From the NCBI RefSeq assembly GCF_002564465.1, contig NZ_NUUX01000004.1:49974-113973 (forward strand): a stretch of 64,000 nt of DNA, written 5' to 3'. Of the stretch, positions 10,661 through 20,548 are shown in pieces; positions within the stretch are counted from its first letter, which is position 1, and each line of letters begins with the position of its first letter. Below the pieces are notes generated by a model that saw only the letters and a list, made by a program, of their open reading frames with translations, was not told the origin of the DNA and did no database searches. The DNA comes from Bacillus sp. AFS088145. Lineage in GTDB: Bacteria > Bacillota > Bacilli > Bacillales > Bacillaceae_G. Made by a program: the position numbers and the translations under genes.

Positions 10661-10676
10661 ACTCTGACTCATGGAT

Positions 10677-10732
10677 GGCTAACGAGCGCGTTAGTTGTAT
10701 AATGATAGGCTGCTACGGCAGTCTATTTTTTA
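10677..10732 (+). repeat. Dispersed two-hairpin palindromic element, copy 1
   Basis: CTAACG-AGCG-CGTTAG is followed after 8-10 bases by a terminator-like AGGCTGC/GCAGTCT hairpin with a T run. Related units occur near 12982, 18504 and 25484. Confidence 0.6.
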
Positions 10733-10834
10733 TTGTGTTAAATGGCAGTATAGTTGAACAAGGAATTACTAAAAAAACATAGAATATAAGAAAAAGTAAT
10801 AGGTGATTGGAAATGGGGAACCAGGAAAACTATT

Positions 10835-10948
10835 GTGAATGACGATGACATAGCGATGCAGCTTGATCAGTTTGCCAAGCAAAAACGGGTGAATAAATCG
10901 GATTTACTGGAAGTCACCATTTTGGATTTGTTTGAACGGTATCAATAA
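10835..10948 (+). CDS. Small ribbon-helix-helix-like protein
   Basis: A GTG start with AGGA eight bases upstream gives 37 residues: a short acidic strand, then MQLDQFAKQKRVNKSDLLEV and TILDLFERYQ. The pattern of a beta strand and two helices resembles the CopG/Arc fold of antitoxin-like or plasmid-type regulators. It may equally be the C-terminal part of a longer protein that has lost its start. A terminator (10947-10981) follows directly. No toxin partner is visible. Confidence 0.4.
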   Translation: MNDDDIAMQLDQFAKQKRVNKSDLLEVTILDLFERYQ

Positions 10949-10981
10949 AAAAGGGTGAAGCTTACTGCTCCACCTTTTTTG
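10947..10981 (+). terminator. Terminator
   Basis: GGTGAAGC/GCTCCACC stem with one mismatch, flanked by A6 and T6 runs. Confidence 0.65.
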
Positions 10982-11006
10982 TGATATAAGAAATTATATG
11001 ATCGAG

Positions 11007-11726
11007 TCAACTAAACCGGATGTTGCTTATATCGATCGCAACGAACAGCATATCGCGAACTGGTTCCATATTGGGTCCGCGTAAATAAGCGCGGCGTTTT
11101 GTAGGATAATGAAAGCCTTCAACCTCGATGTAGTCGTCGATATATTGCGCCGCCGGAAAGCTGCCTGCGACATCAACATGATAGTCGTGTCTGCGCAGGT
11201 GTAAATCAGCGTCAAAATAGAAGTCCTGCTCCTTACTGTGACTAGCAATGTTATTGGGAAACCTTACACGCAATCCTCGCCAAGTCTCATTGCCTTCTTG
11301 CCAGGATGGGATTTCGCTGACCTCAAACCCCGGCATCATCATGAAAAAAGGTGTAGTCAGGTATGTCCACATTGCGTATCCATTGAAATAGGCTCGATGA
11401 AGTGGATTCCATGGTGTGTTCATCGTATGATTCGCAAACGAGGTCCTAGGATCGTCCTGCTCGCGAATGACTTCCCCGGACAGGGTTTCAATCGCAATAC
11501 GATCGGGGCTGAAGGAAGTCCGCCAATCCGGTTGACCGAAGGGAGTGAGAGATGCGACTTCAGAGTGAAGCGCGACTGTCATCTCACGAGGATTAGAGTC
11601 TTGAACGAGCCCTTTCAATGCCCATAAACTACCACCGGTGACGATCGTGGCAGTTAATGAATTATATTTTTCCCAACGGTTTAACCCGCCATGCGCTTCT
11701 ATTACTTGTATCAACAATTCGTTCAT
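11007..11726 (-). CDS. Conserved hypothetical protein (about 239 residues)
   Basis: The reading frame is intact and starts at ATG 11726, fixed by AAGGAGGAAC just upstream. The N-terminus (LIQVIEAHGGLNRWEKYNSL) resembles the start of lipoprotein-carrier-like beta-sheet proteins, in which a periplasmic or extracellular domain follows a HGG..W motif, but no signal peptide is present. Many aromatic residues follow, e.g. AYFNGYAMWTYLTTPFFMMM and a DFYFDADLHLRRHDYHV segment. The base composition is visibly richer in G and C than the surroundings, which suggests recent acquisition. No function is assigned. Confidence 0.6.
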   Translation of the reverse strand: MNELLIQVIEAHGGLNRWEKYNSLTATIVTGGSLWALKGLVQDSNPREMTVALHSEVASLTPFGQPDWRTSFSPDRIAIETLSGEVIREQDDPRTSFANHTMNTPWNPLHRAYFNGYAMWTYLTTPFFMMMPGFEVSEIPSWQEGNETWRGLRVRFPNNIASHSKEQDFYFDADLHLRRHDYHVDVAGSFPAAQYIDDYIEVEGFHYPTKRRAYLRGPNMEPVRDMLFVAIDISNIRFS

Positions 11727-11928
11727 ATGTTCCTCCTTGTTGCGGATTGAGTTACGTCTATTTAAGTATTGCCTTTTATTCAAAGTTTAGAAGTTTATTT
11801 TCAGGATAGTTGAACAAGGAATTAACAAAATAATGGAGAAATAATATAATGTTCAACATATATTTTAGAATTGGTATTCATAAAATTTTTTATTTTTTAC
11901 CAAACCTAAATGTAAAGGAGAACACTTA

Positions 11929-12903
11929 ATGAAAGCGATGGTATACAATAAATATGGAACAAATAACGTTCTTAATTTAAAAGAAGTCGAAATACCTGCT
12001 TTAAAAAACAATGAAGTATTGGTAAAAGTTTATGCTGTATCTGTAAATTCTTGGGACTGGGATCTCATGAGAGGTAAACCATTCCTGGCTCGTCTTGGGG
12101 GACTGCTAAAACCAAAATATAAAATACTCGGTGCTGATATAGTAGGGAGGGTTGAAGCAGTTGGCAAAGATGTAAAACACCTCTTTGAAGGAGATGAGGT
12201 ATTCGGAGACATTTCCTGGTGTGGTTGGGGAGGATTTGCGGAATATGTATGCGTTCGTGAAGATGCATTGACGTTGAAACCAGCTAATATGACATTCGAG
12301 GAAGCAGCTGCCATTCCACAAGCAGCAGTCCTGGCCTTGCAGGGGCTTCGTGATAAAGGACGGATTCAGGATGCACAAAAGGTTTTAATTAATGGTGCTG
12401 GTGGAGGTGTTGGTACGTTTGCATTGCAAATTGCCAAATTATACGATGCTGAAGTAACATGTGTGGACAGTACGAGGAAATTGGATACCCTAAAATCCAT
12501 TGGTGCAGATCATGTTATTGATTATACTCAAGAAGATTTCACCCAAAACGACCAGTTTTATGATCTGATTCTCGATGTTGTAGGAAATCGGTCGATTTTC
12601 GATTACAAGCGTTTATTAAATCCTGAGGGTACATATGTCATGGTCGGAGGTTCCTTGACTCTAATTTTTCAACTTCTGTTCCTTGGACCCTTGATTTCTA
12701 AAACCGAGAATAAGAATATGTCTATTCTTGTTCATAAACCAAACAAAACTGATCAAAATTTTTTAATGGAACTTTTTGTGGCAGATAAATTAGTACCAGT
12801 TATAGATAGACGATATTCGTTAAGTCAGGTGGCAGAAGCTATCCGGTATCTTGGAGAAGGACACGCCAAGGGCAAGGTTATCATCTGTGTAGAACATATT
12901 TGA
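11929..12903 (+). CDS. NAD(P)-dependent MDR-family oxidoreductase (quinone oxidoreductase-like)
   Basis: The 324-residue protein has the GroES-like N-terminal domain (KAMVYNKYGTNNVL, VKVYAVSVNSWDWDLMRG, GADIVGRVEAVG). A Rossmann domain with the glycine loop VLINGAGGGVGTFALQIAKL (about 155-175) follows. The zinc-ligand cysteines of alcohol dehydrogenases are absent, so it belongs to the zinc-free quinone reductase/enone reductase branch. AAAGGAG precedes the ATG. The substrate cannot be predicted. The gene stands alone and is intact, unlike the related remnant at 2.6-3.2 kb. Confidence 0.88.
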   Translation: MKAMVYNKYGTNNVLNLKEVEIPALKNNEVLVKVYAVSVNSWDWDLMRGKPFLARLGGLLKPKYKILGADIVGRVEAVGKDVKHLFEGDEVFGDISWCGWGGFAEYVCVREDALTLKPANMTFEEAAAIPQAAVLALQGLRDKGRIQDAQKVLINGAGGGVGTFALQIAKLYDAEVTCVDSTRKLDTLKSIGADHVIDYTQEDFTQNDQFYDLILDVVGNRSIFDYKRLLNPEGTYVMVGGSLTLIFQLLFLGPLISKTENKNMSILVHKPNKTDQNFLMELFVADKLVPVIDRRYSLSQVAEAIRYLGEGHAKGKVIICVEHI

Positions 12904-12981
12904 TACTATATAAATTTTAGATTATATGTTATTGCCAACTGCAACCTACGTTAAGCAAAATGGAGCCGTTTCGTTCATTAT

Positions 12982-13046
12982 GACTAACTGGCGCGATAGT
13001 TACATAAGTAAAAAGGAACTTCATTTCATGTGAAGTTCCTTTTTTC
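12982..13046 (+). terminator. Palindromic element copy 2 and strong terminator
   Basis: ACTAACT-GGCG-CGATAGT (an imperfect version of the dispersed palindrome) is followed by a terminator with the stem AAGGAACTTCA/TGAAGTTCCTT and seven Ts. Confidence 0.75.
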
Positions 13047-13690
13047 TTTTTTCAATCGGTCGCTCAGCTAGGGAATCGATTGAAGTATTTACGCACTAAA
13101 ATTGTAATTTGAAAAGCTGAAACTCTACTTTTATATACCAGTTAAAAATCAACTTTTAAACAAAATAAATGAGTAAAAAGAAATCACAGAGATAGAGAAC
13201 ATACTAATTTTCAAATAAAATAAGTGTTAGACCTCTTAGCTCAAAAGATAGATTTAACTCTAATGATTCTATTACTAATTTAAAAAAACATTAATTTATT
13301 ATTTAATTTATTATCATCTAAAATATCAATCACTATCATTTAAAATAAAGTATTGCTTGTTTTTGTGAATACTTATAATATTAAGACCAGTTTCGTGGTT
13401 TTACTTAAAAGAGGATTAGAAAATACGATTCAATATTGGATAAAAATTGTCAAGGCGTTCAGAAAGCAAATAAAATTGTGTCCCTCATTTTATCTTCGAA
13501 TAAAATTACCTACATAAATAAAGTAGAACAGCGTGCTATTTCTTTGAAAGGGCTTTATAGCGATGACTAGATGGAAAACTTAATTAAGTTAGTTAAGTAG
13601 GAATTAAGAGATCAGTATTGAATTTTGAAAATGGCGTATTAAAAGGGATATCACCAGGATTCTATCATTATGAAATTCTATTACTATTTT
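13047..13690. other. Non-coding stretch
   Basis: Very AT-rich, with no convincing gene or remnant. Confidence 0.4.
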
Positions 13691-13745
13691 AGGAGGAAAG
13701 TGGAGGATGAGGAAGAAAAATGGTTTTCTTACAGTGCAAGGCTAA
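13691..13745 (+). pseudogene. Fragment duplicating the 5' end of the S8 protease gene
   Basis: An AGGAGGAAAGTGG ribosome site and a start reading MRKKNGFLTVQG then stop closely match the start region of the protease at 14641-14680 (AGGAGGAAAGTGGATGATG, MRKKKGFPY). It is the remains of a second protease gene or a partial duplication. Confidence 0.6.
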
Positions 13746-14239
13746 GGGGTGTAGTAGAATTAGCGATCAAGAAATTAAATGTATCTATCGTGTTTTCAAA
13801 ATGTGACAATTTATCTATTTTTTATTAAGTAGCTAACTATTCAAGTTACTATACCATTTTACAAATTAAATTATTTTGTCAACAAAGAAACTTAAAAACA
13901 TAGACTTATATTGATTTTCCTCCTATAATCTTGCCTCATTCTTATTTATTGATAACTGAAATGTATCATTATGATAACGAGAATGTCATTTACTAAAAAA
14001 AAATATTACCATATAATAACCTTAACATTTTGAATAGTCTGAATTTTTCTGTTTTTTTAATGGTTTAATTCCACTATCCTAAATGCAATTTATGTTAGAG
14101 GTGATGTATAAGAAAAAATTAGATTATCTGAAAAATAGAAACAAACAGCAGCAAATACTAAGTTAATGATTCGTTCTGTTGATATTATCAGCCAGTATTT
14201 ACAGGTTGATCAATATAAAAAAAATATAGAGGCTAACAA

Positions 14240-14600
14240 ATGAGAACAAAGATGACAAAACGAATTACTTCATTAGCACACGTTCTAACCTTATTCATTT
14301 CTTCTATTTAGTAGTTTGGTTTTTGCCTCAATTAAAAAGTCACTAAATGCTACAAAGAACCCACCCATGTGAATCACCAGTCTCGCTCTCTCCCATTCTC
14401 AATAGACACTACAATTTAAAGGTTGAAACACAGTATAAGGATAGTTCCAAAGCTGATGTTACAGCAGAAGGAAAATGGACTTCACTAGAATAGTAATTTG
14501 TAACAGTTGCTAGTGAGTGTTAACTGCATTGAAAGCAGGGTCTACACATGTACAATTCAATCTTGGAACTACTGTTTTAAAGGTTGAAGAAATATTACTA
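14240..14600 (+). pseudogene. Secreted BIG2-domain protein remnant
   Basis: A signal-peptide-like start (MTKRITSLAHVLTLFISS) with a stop is followed, after interruptions, by a bacterial Ig-like (BIG2) domain: KDSSKADVTAEGKWTSLE, then VTVAS and LKAGST-like pieces split by stops and frameshifts. The gene was probably a cell-surface or secreted protein lying before the protease gene. It is no longer coding. Confidence 0.6.
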
Positions 14601-14654
14601 AAGATGCACATGTTTTAAGTCAAATGTCAAGATGAGCTAAGAGGAGGAAAGTGG

Positions 14655-17600
14655 ATGATGAGGAAGAAAAAAGGTTTTCCATACAAAGTAATTACTACTA
14701 CAACTTTAGCAGCATTGTTGTTAACATCAACGGGTTTTGCAGAAGAAACAGAAAGTAACATGGTTCCAGCTCCAAGTATTGAGGACATTGTAAAACAAGG
14801 TCAAAAAATTTTCTTAGATGAAGAGAAGCATTTAAATGAGAATCAAGTAGATGAACTAGGTTATAAGGATTTAAGTGAAAATGGTATTGTTAAAGCTTAT
14901 AACCCAAATGAAAAAGTACGATTAATAGTTGAAGTAGAACAACCAGATTCTATTGATATTTCTCCTAAAGAAAAAAAGAAGCAACAAAAGCAAAAGCAAG
15001 ATGACGTATTAACAAAAATTTCAAAGCAAAGATCAGCTTCCAAGGTAAAAAATCGTTTCTTTGAAGGCTTTAATGGGTTTAGTGTTGAAACAGAATTTCG
15101 TAAGGTTAAAGAAATACAAAATACACCTGGGGTTGCAAATGTACATATTGCAAGAACTTTTGAACCATCAATGGGTGCAAGCAAAGAATTGGTACAAGCT
15201 CAAAATGTATGGCAGCAATTTGGTTATAAAGGTGAAGGGTTACTAGTTGGGGTTATAGATTCCGGAATTGATTATACTCATAGAGATATGACACTTAGTG
15301 AAAAAGGTAAAAAAAAGGAAAAATGGACAGAATCAAATATCCAAAATAAGTTCGCTGAAACTGAAGTAAATGAGAAATGGTACAGTGACAAAGTACCTAC
15401 AGGTTATGATTGGGCGGATGATGATACTGATGTAATACCTCATGGTCAATATGGAAGCCCACACGGTACACATGTAGCAGGTATAGTAGGAGCAAATGGT
15501 GACGAATCAAATGATGGCGTACAAGGAATTGCGCCGGGCGTGCAACTTTTAGCTGAAAAAGTGTTTTCTGATAATGGCGAAGGAGCATATGAGGATGACA
15601 TTATCGCTGGTATTGAGCACGCAGTAACTATGGGAGCAGATGTTATTAACATGAGTTTAGGAACTGATGCTGGATTTGTTGGTGAGGACAACGATCCGAT
15701 TCAGAAGGCAATCCACGTAGCAACAGAACATGGCACACTTGTAGTAGTTGCTGGTGGGAACTCTGCTTACAGCACTAAAAATGATCTAATACAATCTTCT
15801 TTACAACCTTATGCCGAAAATCCAGATATTGGTACAGTGAGTGAACCAGGGGTAAGTCCATATGCAATTTCTGTTGCTTCATATGAAAATTCGAAAATAC
15901 ATGTGAGCACACTTGTAGAAGAAAATGGACTTCAGCTTCCATATCAAGATCAAACTCAGTTTAACTTTAAGCTGTCTAAAGTATTATCTCCATTTGAAAG
16001 TTACGAGATGATTTATGTAGGTGAAGGTAGAACTGAAGATTTTAATAATAAAGATGTCACAGGTAAAATTGTTATTGCTAAACCAAACCAAATATACGGA
16101 TCATACAGTTATATTCAATACGAAGCAAGTAGGAAAGGTGCTAAAGCTGTTATTTTAGTACCGTCGAATACAGATGTTGACTATCCAATTACAGACTTTA
16201 GTCCTTATTTTACTCCTGCGGCAACAACAAGCAAAGCAATCGGTAATTCGTTAATTTCTAAGTTAACAAGCGGATATATCGTTAAAATGAAATTATCAAA
16301 AGGAATTTATATTGATAATCCAAGTAAAGATACAATGTCATATTTCTCTTCTTATGGAACACCACATACATTAGACTTTAAACCTGAATTATCAGCACCA
16401 GGAGGTAATATTTATTCAACTGTTCCAGGAAATGAGTATGAGATTATGAGTGGAACATCAATGGCGACTCCACATGTATCAGGTGGGTCTGCACTTTTAT
16501 TACAATCTTTATATGAAAAAGGTTTAGCACATTCAAAGGAAACAGTTTTAAAAGCTAAAATTGCTTTAATGAACACATCTAAAATTATAGAAGATCCACG
16601 GACAAATACTGAAGCTCCTTACTCTCCACGAATTCAAGGGTCTGGATTGATGCAAATACAAAATGCAATTAAAACACCTATACTCGTAACGAGAGAAAAA
16701 ACTTCTCTAGAACAAGCAGGATCAGTTGCATTAAAAGAGATTAATGGGAATAAAGTCAATTTCAAATTGAATATAGAGGCACTTCAAAATAATAAAGTAA
16801 AAGGAAAAGATAAAGAAGATTTCGAATACAAAGTTTATGTAGATGTACTAACAGACGGCAAAGAAAAGAAAGAATTTGACTTAGACAATGATGGTACATT
16901 GGATTCAAAAGAGTATTTAACGTTAAAAAGTGAGCGAATACTGGGTGCTTTAGCTTCTGTGAATGGAGAAAAAGTATCTAACTCTCAAGGAAAGATATTA
17001 AAAATTAAGACAGGACAAAACAAGAATCTCGATATTCAAGTTGAATTTCCTTCCAATTTAAAGAAGGGAATTTTTGTTGAGGGATATGTACGACTAGTTC
17101 CCACAGGTCAAAACGCAGATTTAGCTGTTCCAATTTCTGTACCATATATGGGCTACTACGGAAAATGGGATCAACCACATAATATTGACCCTGTGGCATG
17201 GGATAAAGATGCTTTCTTAGGTTACACAGCTCTTTGGAATGATGAACCAGGTTCAGAAGGTACATTCCCACTAGGTTATGATCCGAAAACAGGAACATTT
17301 AACAAAAGTCGAATGGTTATTTCTCCGAATGCTGCCTTTAAAAATGTTTTCTCAACTTTTACGACACTAAGAAACTTACAAAAAACTGAAATGTATGTTG
17401 AGAATAAAAATGGTGAAATGATTCAATATCTTGGTGACTTTAGTGAATACACTGGAAAGCCATGGAAATTCCGTAAAAATATTATGTCTTATCGTAACTA
17501 TTTAAATGGTGGTTATTTGTGGGATGTAAAAGACCAAAATGCCCAAGTAGTCAAAGATGGTAATTATAATTATGTAATAAAAACAACACTAGATTATAAG

Positions 17601-18197
17601 GATGCTAAACCACAAGTTGTAAAACTACCAATTCAAGTAGATTCTGTTGCTCCAGTCGTTTCGGATATTAAAGTACAACCGAAAGATGGACAATATGAAA
17701 TTTCTTTCAAAGCAGTAGACAATGAAAAAGGTAGTGGATTTAAAGTCGGAATTATTTGGTATAACGGTAAATATAAGTCATTACAGATTGGACAGACATC
17801 AATCCTTGTGAATGAAGAACCAAAAAGCGTCGTCGTACTGGGCTCTGATTATGCATATAATCATGGATATTCAGTGTGGGGAGACCCTTCATATATTAAT
17901 GAAGAAATGCTAGTTAGCTACTTTAGTGTATGGCCAAATGAAGATATTAGTGCAAGTATACCTGCTGGAATCGATGGATTTGCTAATAACAATGTAAATT
18001 GGACAATCACTATAAAAGATATAAATGGAAAAGTAATTGATTCTTTTGTAGTTGAAAATGAAAACGAAATCCATATAAAGTGGACCCCTGAATTAGATGT
18101 TCCAAATGGTAAATATTTTGTTTCAGCAGACGTTGTAAATAAACAAGGCTTTAAAGTAACGACAACCCCACAAACTGTTACTGTATTACAAAAATAG
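14655..18197 (+). CDS. Secreted S8 (subtilisin-family) serine protease, Vpr-like multidomain
   Basis: This 1180-residue extracellular protease has a signal peptide (MMRKKKGFPYKVITTTTLAA, cleavage after GFA). An I9-type propeptide follows up to about residue 170. The catalytic triad is Asp202 in VIDSGIDYTH, His273 in HGTHVAGIVG and about Ser601 in MSGTSMATPHVSGG. A PA domain is inserted between His and Ser (GKIVIAKPN, YEASRKGAKAVILVPSN). Fn3-like beta domains follow, including a calcium-loop sequence DLDNDGTLDSKEY near 745, and the C-terminus has Ig-like segments. This is the domain order of Vpr and C5a-peptidase-like enzymes. No LPXTG anchor is visible, so it is probably released. The ribosome site GAGGAGG is strong and a terminator follows. 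Confidence 0.93.
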   Translation: MMRKKKGFPYKVITTTTLAALLLTSTGFAEETESNMVPAPSIEDIVKQGQKIFLDEEKHLNENQVDELGYKDLSENGIVKAYNPNEKVRLIVEVEQPDSIDISPKEKKKQQKQKQDDVLTKISKQRSASKVKNRFFEGFNGFSVETEFRKVKEIQNTPGVANVHIARTFEPSMGASKELVQAQNVWQQFGYKGEGLLVGVIDSGIDYTHRDMTLSEKGKKKEKWTESNIQNKFAETEVNEKWYSDKVPTGYDWADDDTDVIPHGQYGSPHGTHVAGIVGANGDESNDGVQGIAPGVQLLAEKVFSDNGEGAYEDDIIAGIEHAVTMGADVINMSLGTDAGFVGEDNDPIQKAIHVATEHGTLVVVAGGNSAYSTKNDLIQSSLQPYAENPDIGTVSEPGVSPYAISVASYENSKIHVSTLVEENGLQLPYQDQTQFNFKLSKVLSPFESYEMIYVGEGRTEDFNNKDVTGKIVIAKPNQIYGSYSYIQYEASRKGAKAVILVPSNTDVDYPITDFSPYFTPAATTSKAIGNSLISKLTSGYIVKMKLSKGIYIDNPSKDTMSYFSSYGTPHTLDFKPELSAPGGNIYSTVPGNEYEIMSGTSMATPHVSGGSALLLQSLYEKGLAHSKETVLKAKIALMNTSKIIEDPRTNTEAPYSPRIQGSGLMQIQNAIKTPILVTREKTSLEQAGSVALKEINGNKVNFKLNIEALQNNKVKGKDKEDFEYKVYVDVLTDGKEKKEFDLDNDGTLDSKEYLTLKSERILGALASVNGEKVSNSQGKILKIKTGQNKNLDIQVEFPSNLKKGIFVEGYVRLVPTGQNADLAVPISVPYMGYYGKWDQPHNIDPVAWDKDAFLGYTALWNDEPGSEGTFPLGYDPKTGTFNKSRMVISPNAAFKNVFSTFTTLRNLQKTEMYVENKNGEMIQYLGDFSEYTGKPWKFRKNIMSYRNYLNGGYLWDVKDQNAQVVKDGNYNYVIKTTLDYKDAKPQVVKLPIQVDSVAPVVSDIKVQPKDGQYEISFKAVDNEKGSGFKVGIIWYNGKYKSLQIGQTSILVNEEPKSVVVLGSDYAYNHGYSVWGDPSYINEEMLVSYFSVWPNEDISASIPAGIDGFANNNVNWTITIKDINGKVIDSFVVENENEIHIKWTPELDVPNGKYFVSADVVNKQGFKVTTTPQTVTVLQK

Positions 18198-18201
18198 TAA
18201 T

Positions 18202-18245
18202 AAAAAATGCCTTTCTCATATTCCATGGGCTGGCATTTTTTATTT
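18202..18245 (+). terminator. Terminator after the protease
   Basis: The AAAAAATGCC/GGCATTTTTT stem starts a few bases after the stop codon. Confidence 0.8.
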
Positions 18246-18503
18246 AGTTATATTATTCTCTAATAAAATTTAATTCTTACTTATTCTAATATCACATAGA
18301 TTAATAGATCGAATTAATTCACTTAGGCCATTACAGAAACCAGATAGTTCATTCGAATTTTTTTGATAATTTCCATACATTCTAGCAATTTTCCTCTTAC
18401 CATTTGGTTTAAAATGGGATAACAATAAAACAGCTTTATGGGAATTGAATCAGAGACATTTAAAACTTATTAATAATTAAAAAAGTATTCAAATTTAGAT
18501 AAT

Positions 18504-18566
18504 CGTAATTGAACTAACGAGAGCGTTAGTTCAATTACGTTCGACTGTTTCGGCGGTCTTTTTTCT
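18504..18566 (+). repeat. Dispersed two-hairpin palindromic element, copy 3 (perfect)
   Basis: A perfect 16-bp stem (18504-18519 with 18524-18539, loop AGAG) is followed by GACTG-TTTCGG-CGGTC and seven Ts. This is the best-preserved copy of the unit also seen near 10677, 12982 and 25484. Confidence 0.7.
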
Positions 18567-18672
18567 TATTCGACTAACCTGACCTGTAATAGAGCAGTCA
18601 CTGGAAGTAAGTATTATCAGTTAGTCAATTGATTTTTCAAAAAGATACCAATGGGATAAAAAGATCTGCGTA

Positions 18673-18734
18673 AAAATGTATGTAAATTCAGATAGTAAGA
18701 AATAATGTATGTAGATTTAAATAGCAAGAAATAA
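18673..18734 (+). repeat. Short tandem repeat before wrbA
   Basis: Two imperfect copies of a roughly 30-bp unit, AATGTATGTA(A/G)ATT..A(T/A)AG(T/C)AAGAAAT, are adjacent, in the probable wrbA promoter region. Confidence 0.5.
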
Positions 18735-18750
18735 TAGGTGGTGTATTAAA

Positions 18751-18798
18751 ATGGGTTTCTTATCCAAATTATTAGGAAATGGAAATTCATCTGACTAA
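18751..18798 (+). CDS. 15-codon open frame upstream of wrbA
   Basis: ATG with AGGTGG upstream encodes MGFLSKLLGNGNSSD. Its stop codon overlaps the wrbA ribosome site, so it could couple translation or act as a leader. It could also be the cut-off start of a lost gene. Confidence 0.35.
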   Translation: MGFLSKLLGNGNSSD

Positions 18799-18811
18799 GG
18801 AGACAGAAAAA

Positions 18812-19423
18812 ATGACAAACGTAAAATTAGCAGTAATTTATTACAGCATGGGTGGAACAAATTATCAATTATCAAAATGGGCGGAAGAGGGGGCAAAAGA
18901 AGCAGGTGCTGAAGTAAAAATATTAAAAGTGCCTGAACTTGCACCACAATCTGTTATTGAAGGAAATGAAGGTTGGAAGGCACATGTCGATGCAACAAGT
19001 CATGTACCTGAAGTAACTTTAAATGATTTAGAGTGGGCAGATGCAATTATATTCAGTGTACCTACTCGATTTGGAAACATGCCAGCACAAATGAAACAAT
19101 TCCTTGATACAACTGGGGGACTTTGGTTTGGTGGAAAACTTGTAAATAAGGTTGTCAGTGCGATGACCTCAGCACAAAACCCTCACGGTGGACAAGAAGC
19201 AACAATCTTATCTCTTTACACTACTATGTATCATTGGGGAGCGATAGTAGCAGCTCCTGGATATACAGATCCTGTCACATTTGGAGCTGGAGGTAATCCA
19301 TATGGAACGAGTGTTACAGTTGGACAAAATGGAAAAATGATCGAAGATGTAGAAGCAGCTGTTAAACATCAGGCAAAACGTACCGTTACAGTGGCTGAAT
19401 GGGTGAAAAAAGCAGATCAATAA
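18812..19423 (+). CDS. wrbA: NAD(P)H:quinone oxidoreductase, WrbA flavoprotein
   Basis: The flavodoxin-like FMN enzyme reduces quinones by two electrons and protects against redox cycling. The 203 residues contain YYSMGGTNYQLSKWAEEGA (phosphate loop), WADAIIFSVPTRFGNMPAQM, QFLDTTGGLWFGGKLVNKV and PYGTSVTVGQNGK, all typical of type IV WrbA. ATG 18812 is chosen because AAGGAGA lies nine bases upstream. It is followed by a strong terminator and stands alone. Confidence 0.92.
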   Translation: MTNVKLAVIYYSMGGTNYQLSKWAEEGAKEAGAEVKILKVPELAPQSVIEGNEGWKAHVDATSHVPEVTLNDLEWADAIIFSVPTRFGNMPAQMKQFLDTTGGLWFGGKLVNKVVSAMTSAQNPHGGQEATILSLYTTMYHWGAIVAAPGYTDPVTFGAGGNPYGTSVTVGQNGKMIEDVEAAVKHQAKRTVTVAEWVKKADQ

Positions 19424-19431
19424 TGATGATA

Positions 19432-19468
19432 AGCTAATCAACAATTAGTTGGTTAGCTCTTTTTTTTT
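19432..19468 (+). terminator. Terminator after wrbA
   Basis: An 11-bp stem AGCTAATCAAC/GTTGGTTAGCT with one wobble pair is followed by T8. Confidence 0.85.
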
Positions 19469-19585
19469 ACAAACATTTAAGAATTAAAAGAAGTGATTAA
19501 ATGGAATGTGATTAAAACTTATGTTGTAATTTATAATGTTTAATTCCGATTTGCTTATTGAACTGATATGAACGAAACTGTCAAA

Positions 19586-20250
19586 CCACTACCCCAAAAT
19601 TATACTTAAAGTAGGTTTCATTACGTCTATAGCCTGTCGTCTCATTGTTTACATGACCTAATAAACTTTGAATAACTTCAAGAGGAGCACCATTATCCAT
19701 TAAATGAGTTGCATAACTGTGTCTAAGTTGATGTGGGGAAATTTCTTTATTATACTCTAAACGTAAAGAAACATTTTTAATGATATATCGTGTTTGTGCG
19801 ATACTTAATCTGTGAGGGGCTCTTTCTGTTACAAATAATGCGACATCTTCATCTTTTCGCTCAATTAAATACCTGTTTATCCAAATTTCAGTACGAATAT
19901 TGAAGTAAACTTTTCTTTCATTATCACCTTTCCCTCGTACAACAACGGAGTTATTAGACCAATTTATATCTATTCAAATTATTAACACAATTTCACCTAT
20001 CTTACATCCTGATGAATACATAAATTCAATTATTGCATGTTCTTTTGCAGTTTGAATGCTTCGCGAAGGTGTTCAATTTCTTTTTCAGTTAAAAATTTAG
20101 GGATTCGAATTTCTGACTTCGGTTCTTTTAGTTTTGAGGAAGGATTTCTTTGGATTGTACCTTCTTCATGCGCCCACCGAAAAAAAGAATTAATAAAACG
20201 TACGCGATGTGCCAGACTTGCAGGCTTTAAGGTAGCACCTACCCTAAGGA
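19586..20250 (-). pseudogene. Tyrosine recombinase remnant
   Basis: Read on the minus strand, the pieces include RVRFINSFFRWAHEEGTIQR, IEFMYSSGCKIGEIV, VVVRGKGDNERKVYF, ISPHQLRHSYATHLMDNG and VIQSLLGHVNNETT. The frame shifts near 20045 and has a stop near 19985. The region of the catalytic Tyr after LGHVNNETT is rearranged and the N-terminus is missing. It is a Xer/phage-type integrase that has decayed; it is not closely similar to the intact recombinase at 26.6 kb. Confidence 0.8.
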
Positions 20251-20518
20251 TAGCAAATCAGGTGTTCCAAAATTTAATACGAATATAAAAGTGCCAGCGT
20301 ATATAACCCAGTTAAATTCCCAAGTCAGCAATAAAGGATTACCTGTTTCACAGGGGATGGAAACTAACAAAGACGCCTTTTAATCTAGAAAATACTTAAT
20401 CGTTTAACATAATTAACGAACACTTATTAAACCGCAATTTTGAATTTAGAATCCTTTATCTGTCAAACTCCTTTTAAAAAGTGTATTGCTGATTATACAA
20501 TGTTTTTATTTTTAAGTA
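20251..20518 (+). other. Short unrecognised coding debris
   Basis: The frame DSKSGVPKFNTNIKVPAYIT and QLNSQVSNKGLPVSQGMETN ends at about 20384. It has no start and is probably the tail of a lost gene of unknown family. Confidence 0.3.
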
Positions 20519-20527
20519 TGCTATAAT
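20519..20527 (+). promoter_or_regulatory. Extended -10 promoter of the TetR gene
   Basis: TGCTATAAT forms an extended -10 box 22 bp before the GTG start. Confidence 0.5.
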
Positions 20528-20548
20528 CTTTCAAAAGGAGGTACTAGC

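Noticed and set aside
11238..11627. 129-codon + strand frame
   Set aside because: It is the antisense shadow of the better supported minus-strand gene at 11007-11726.
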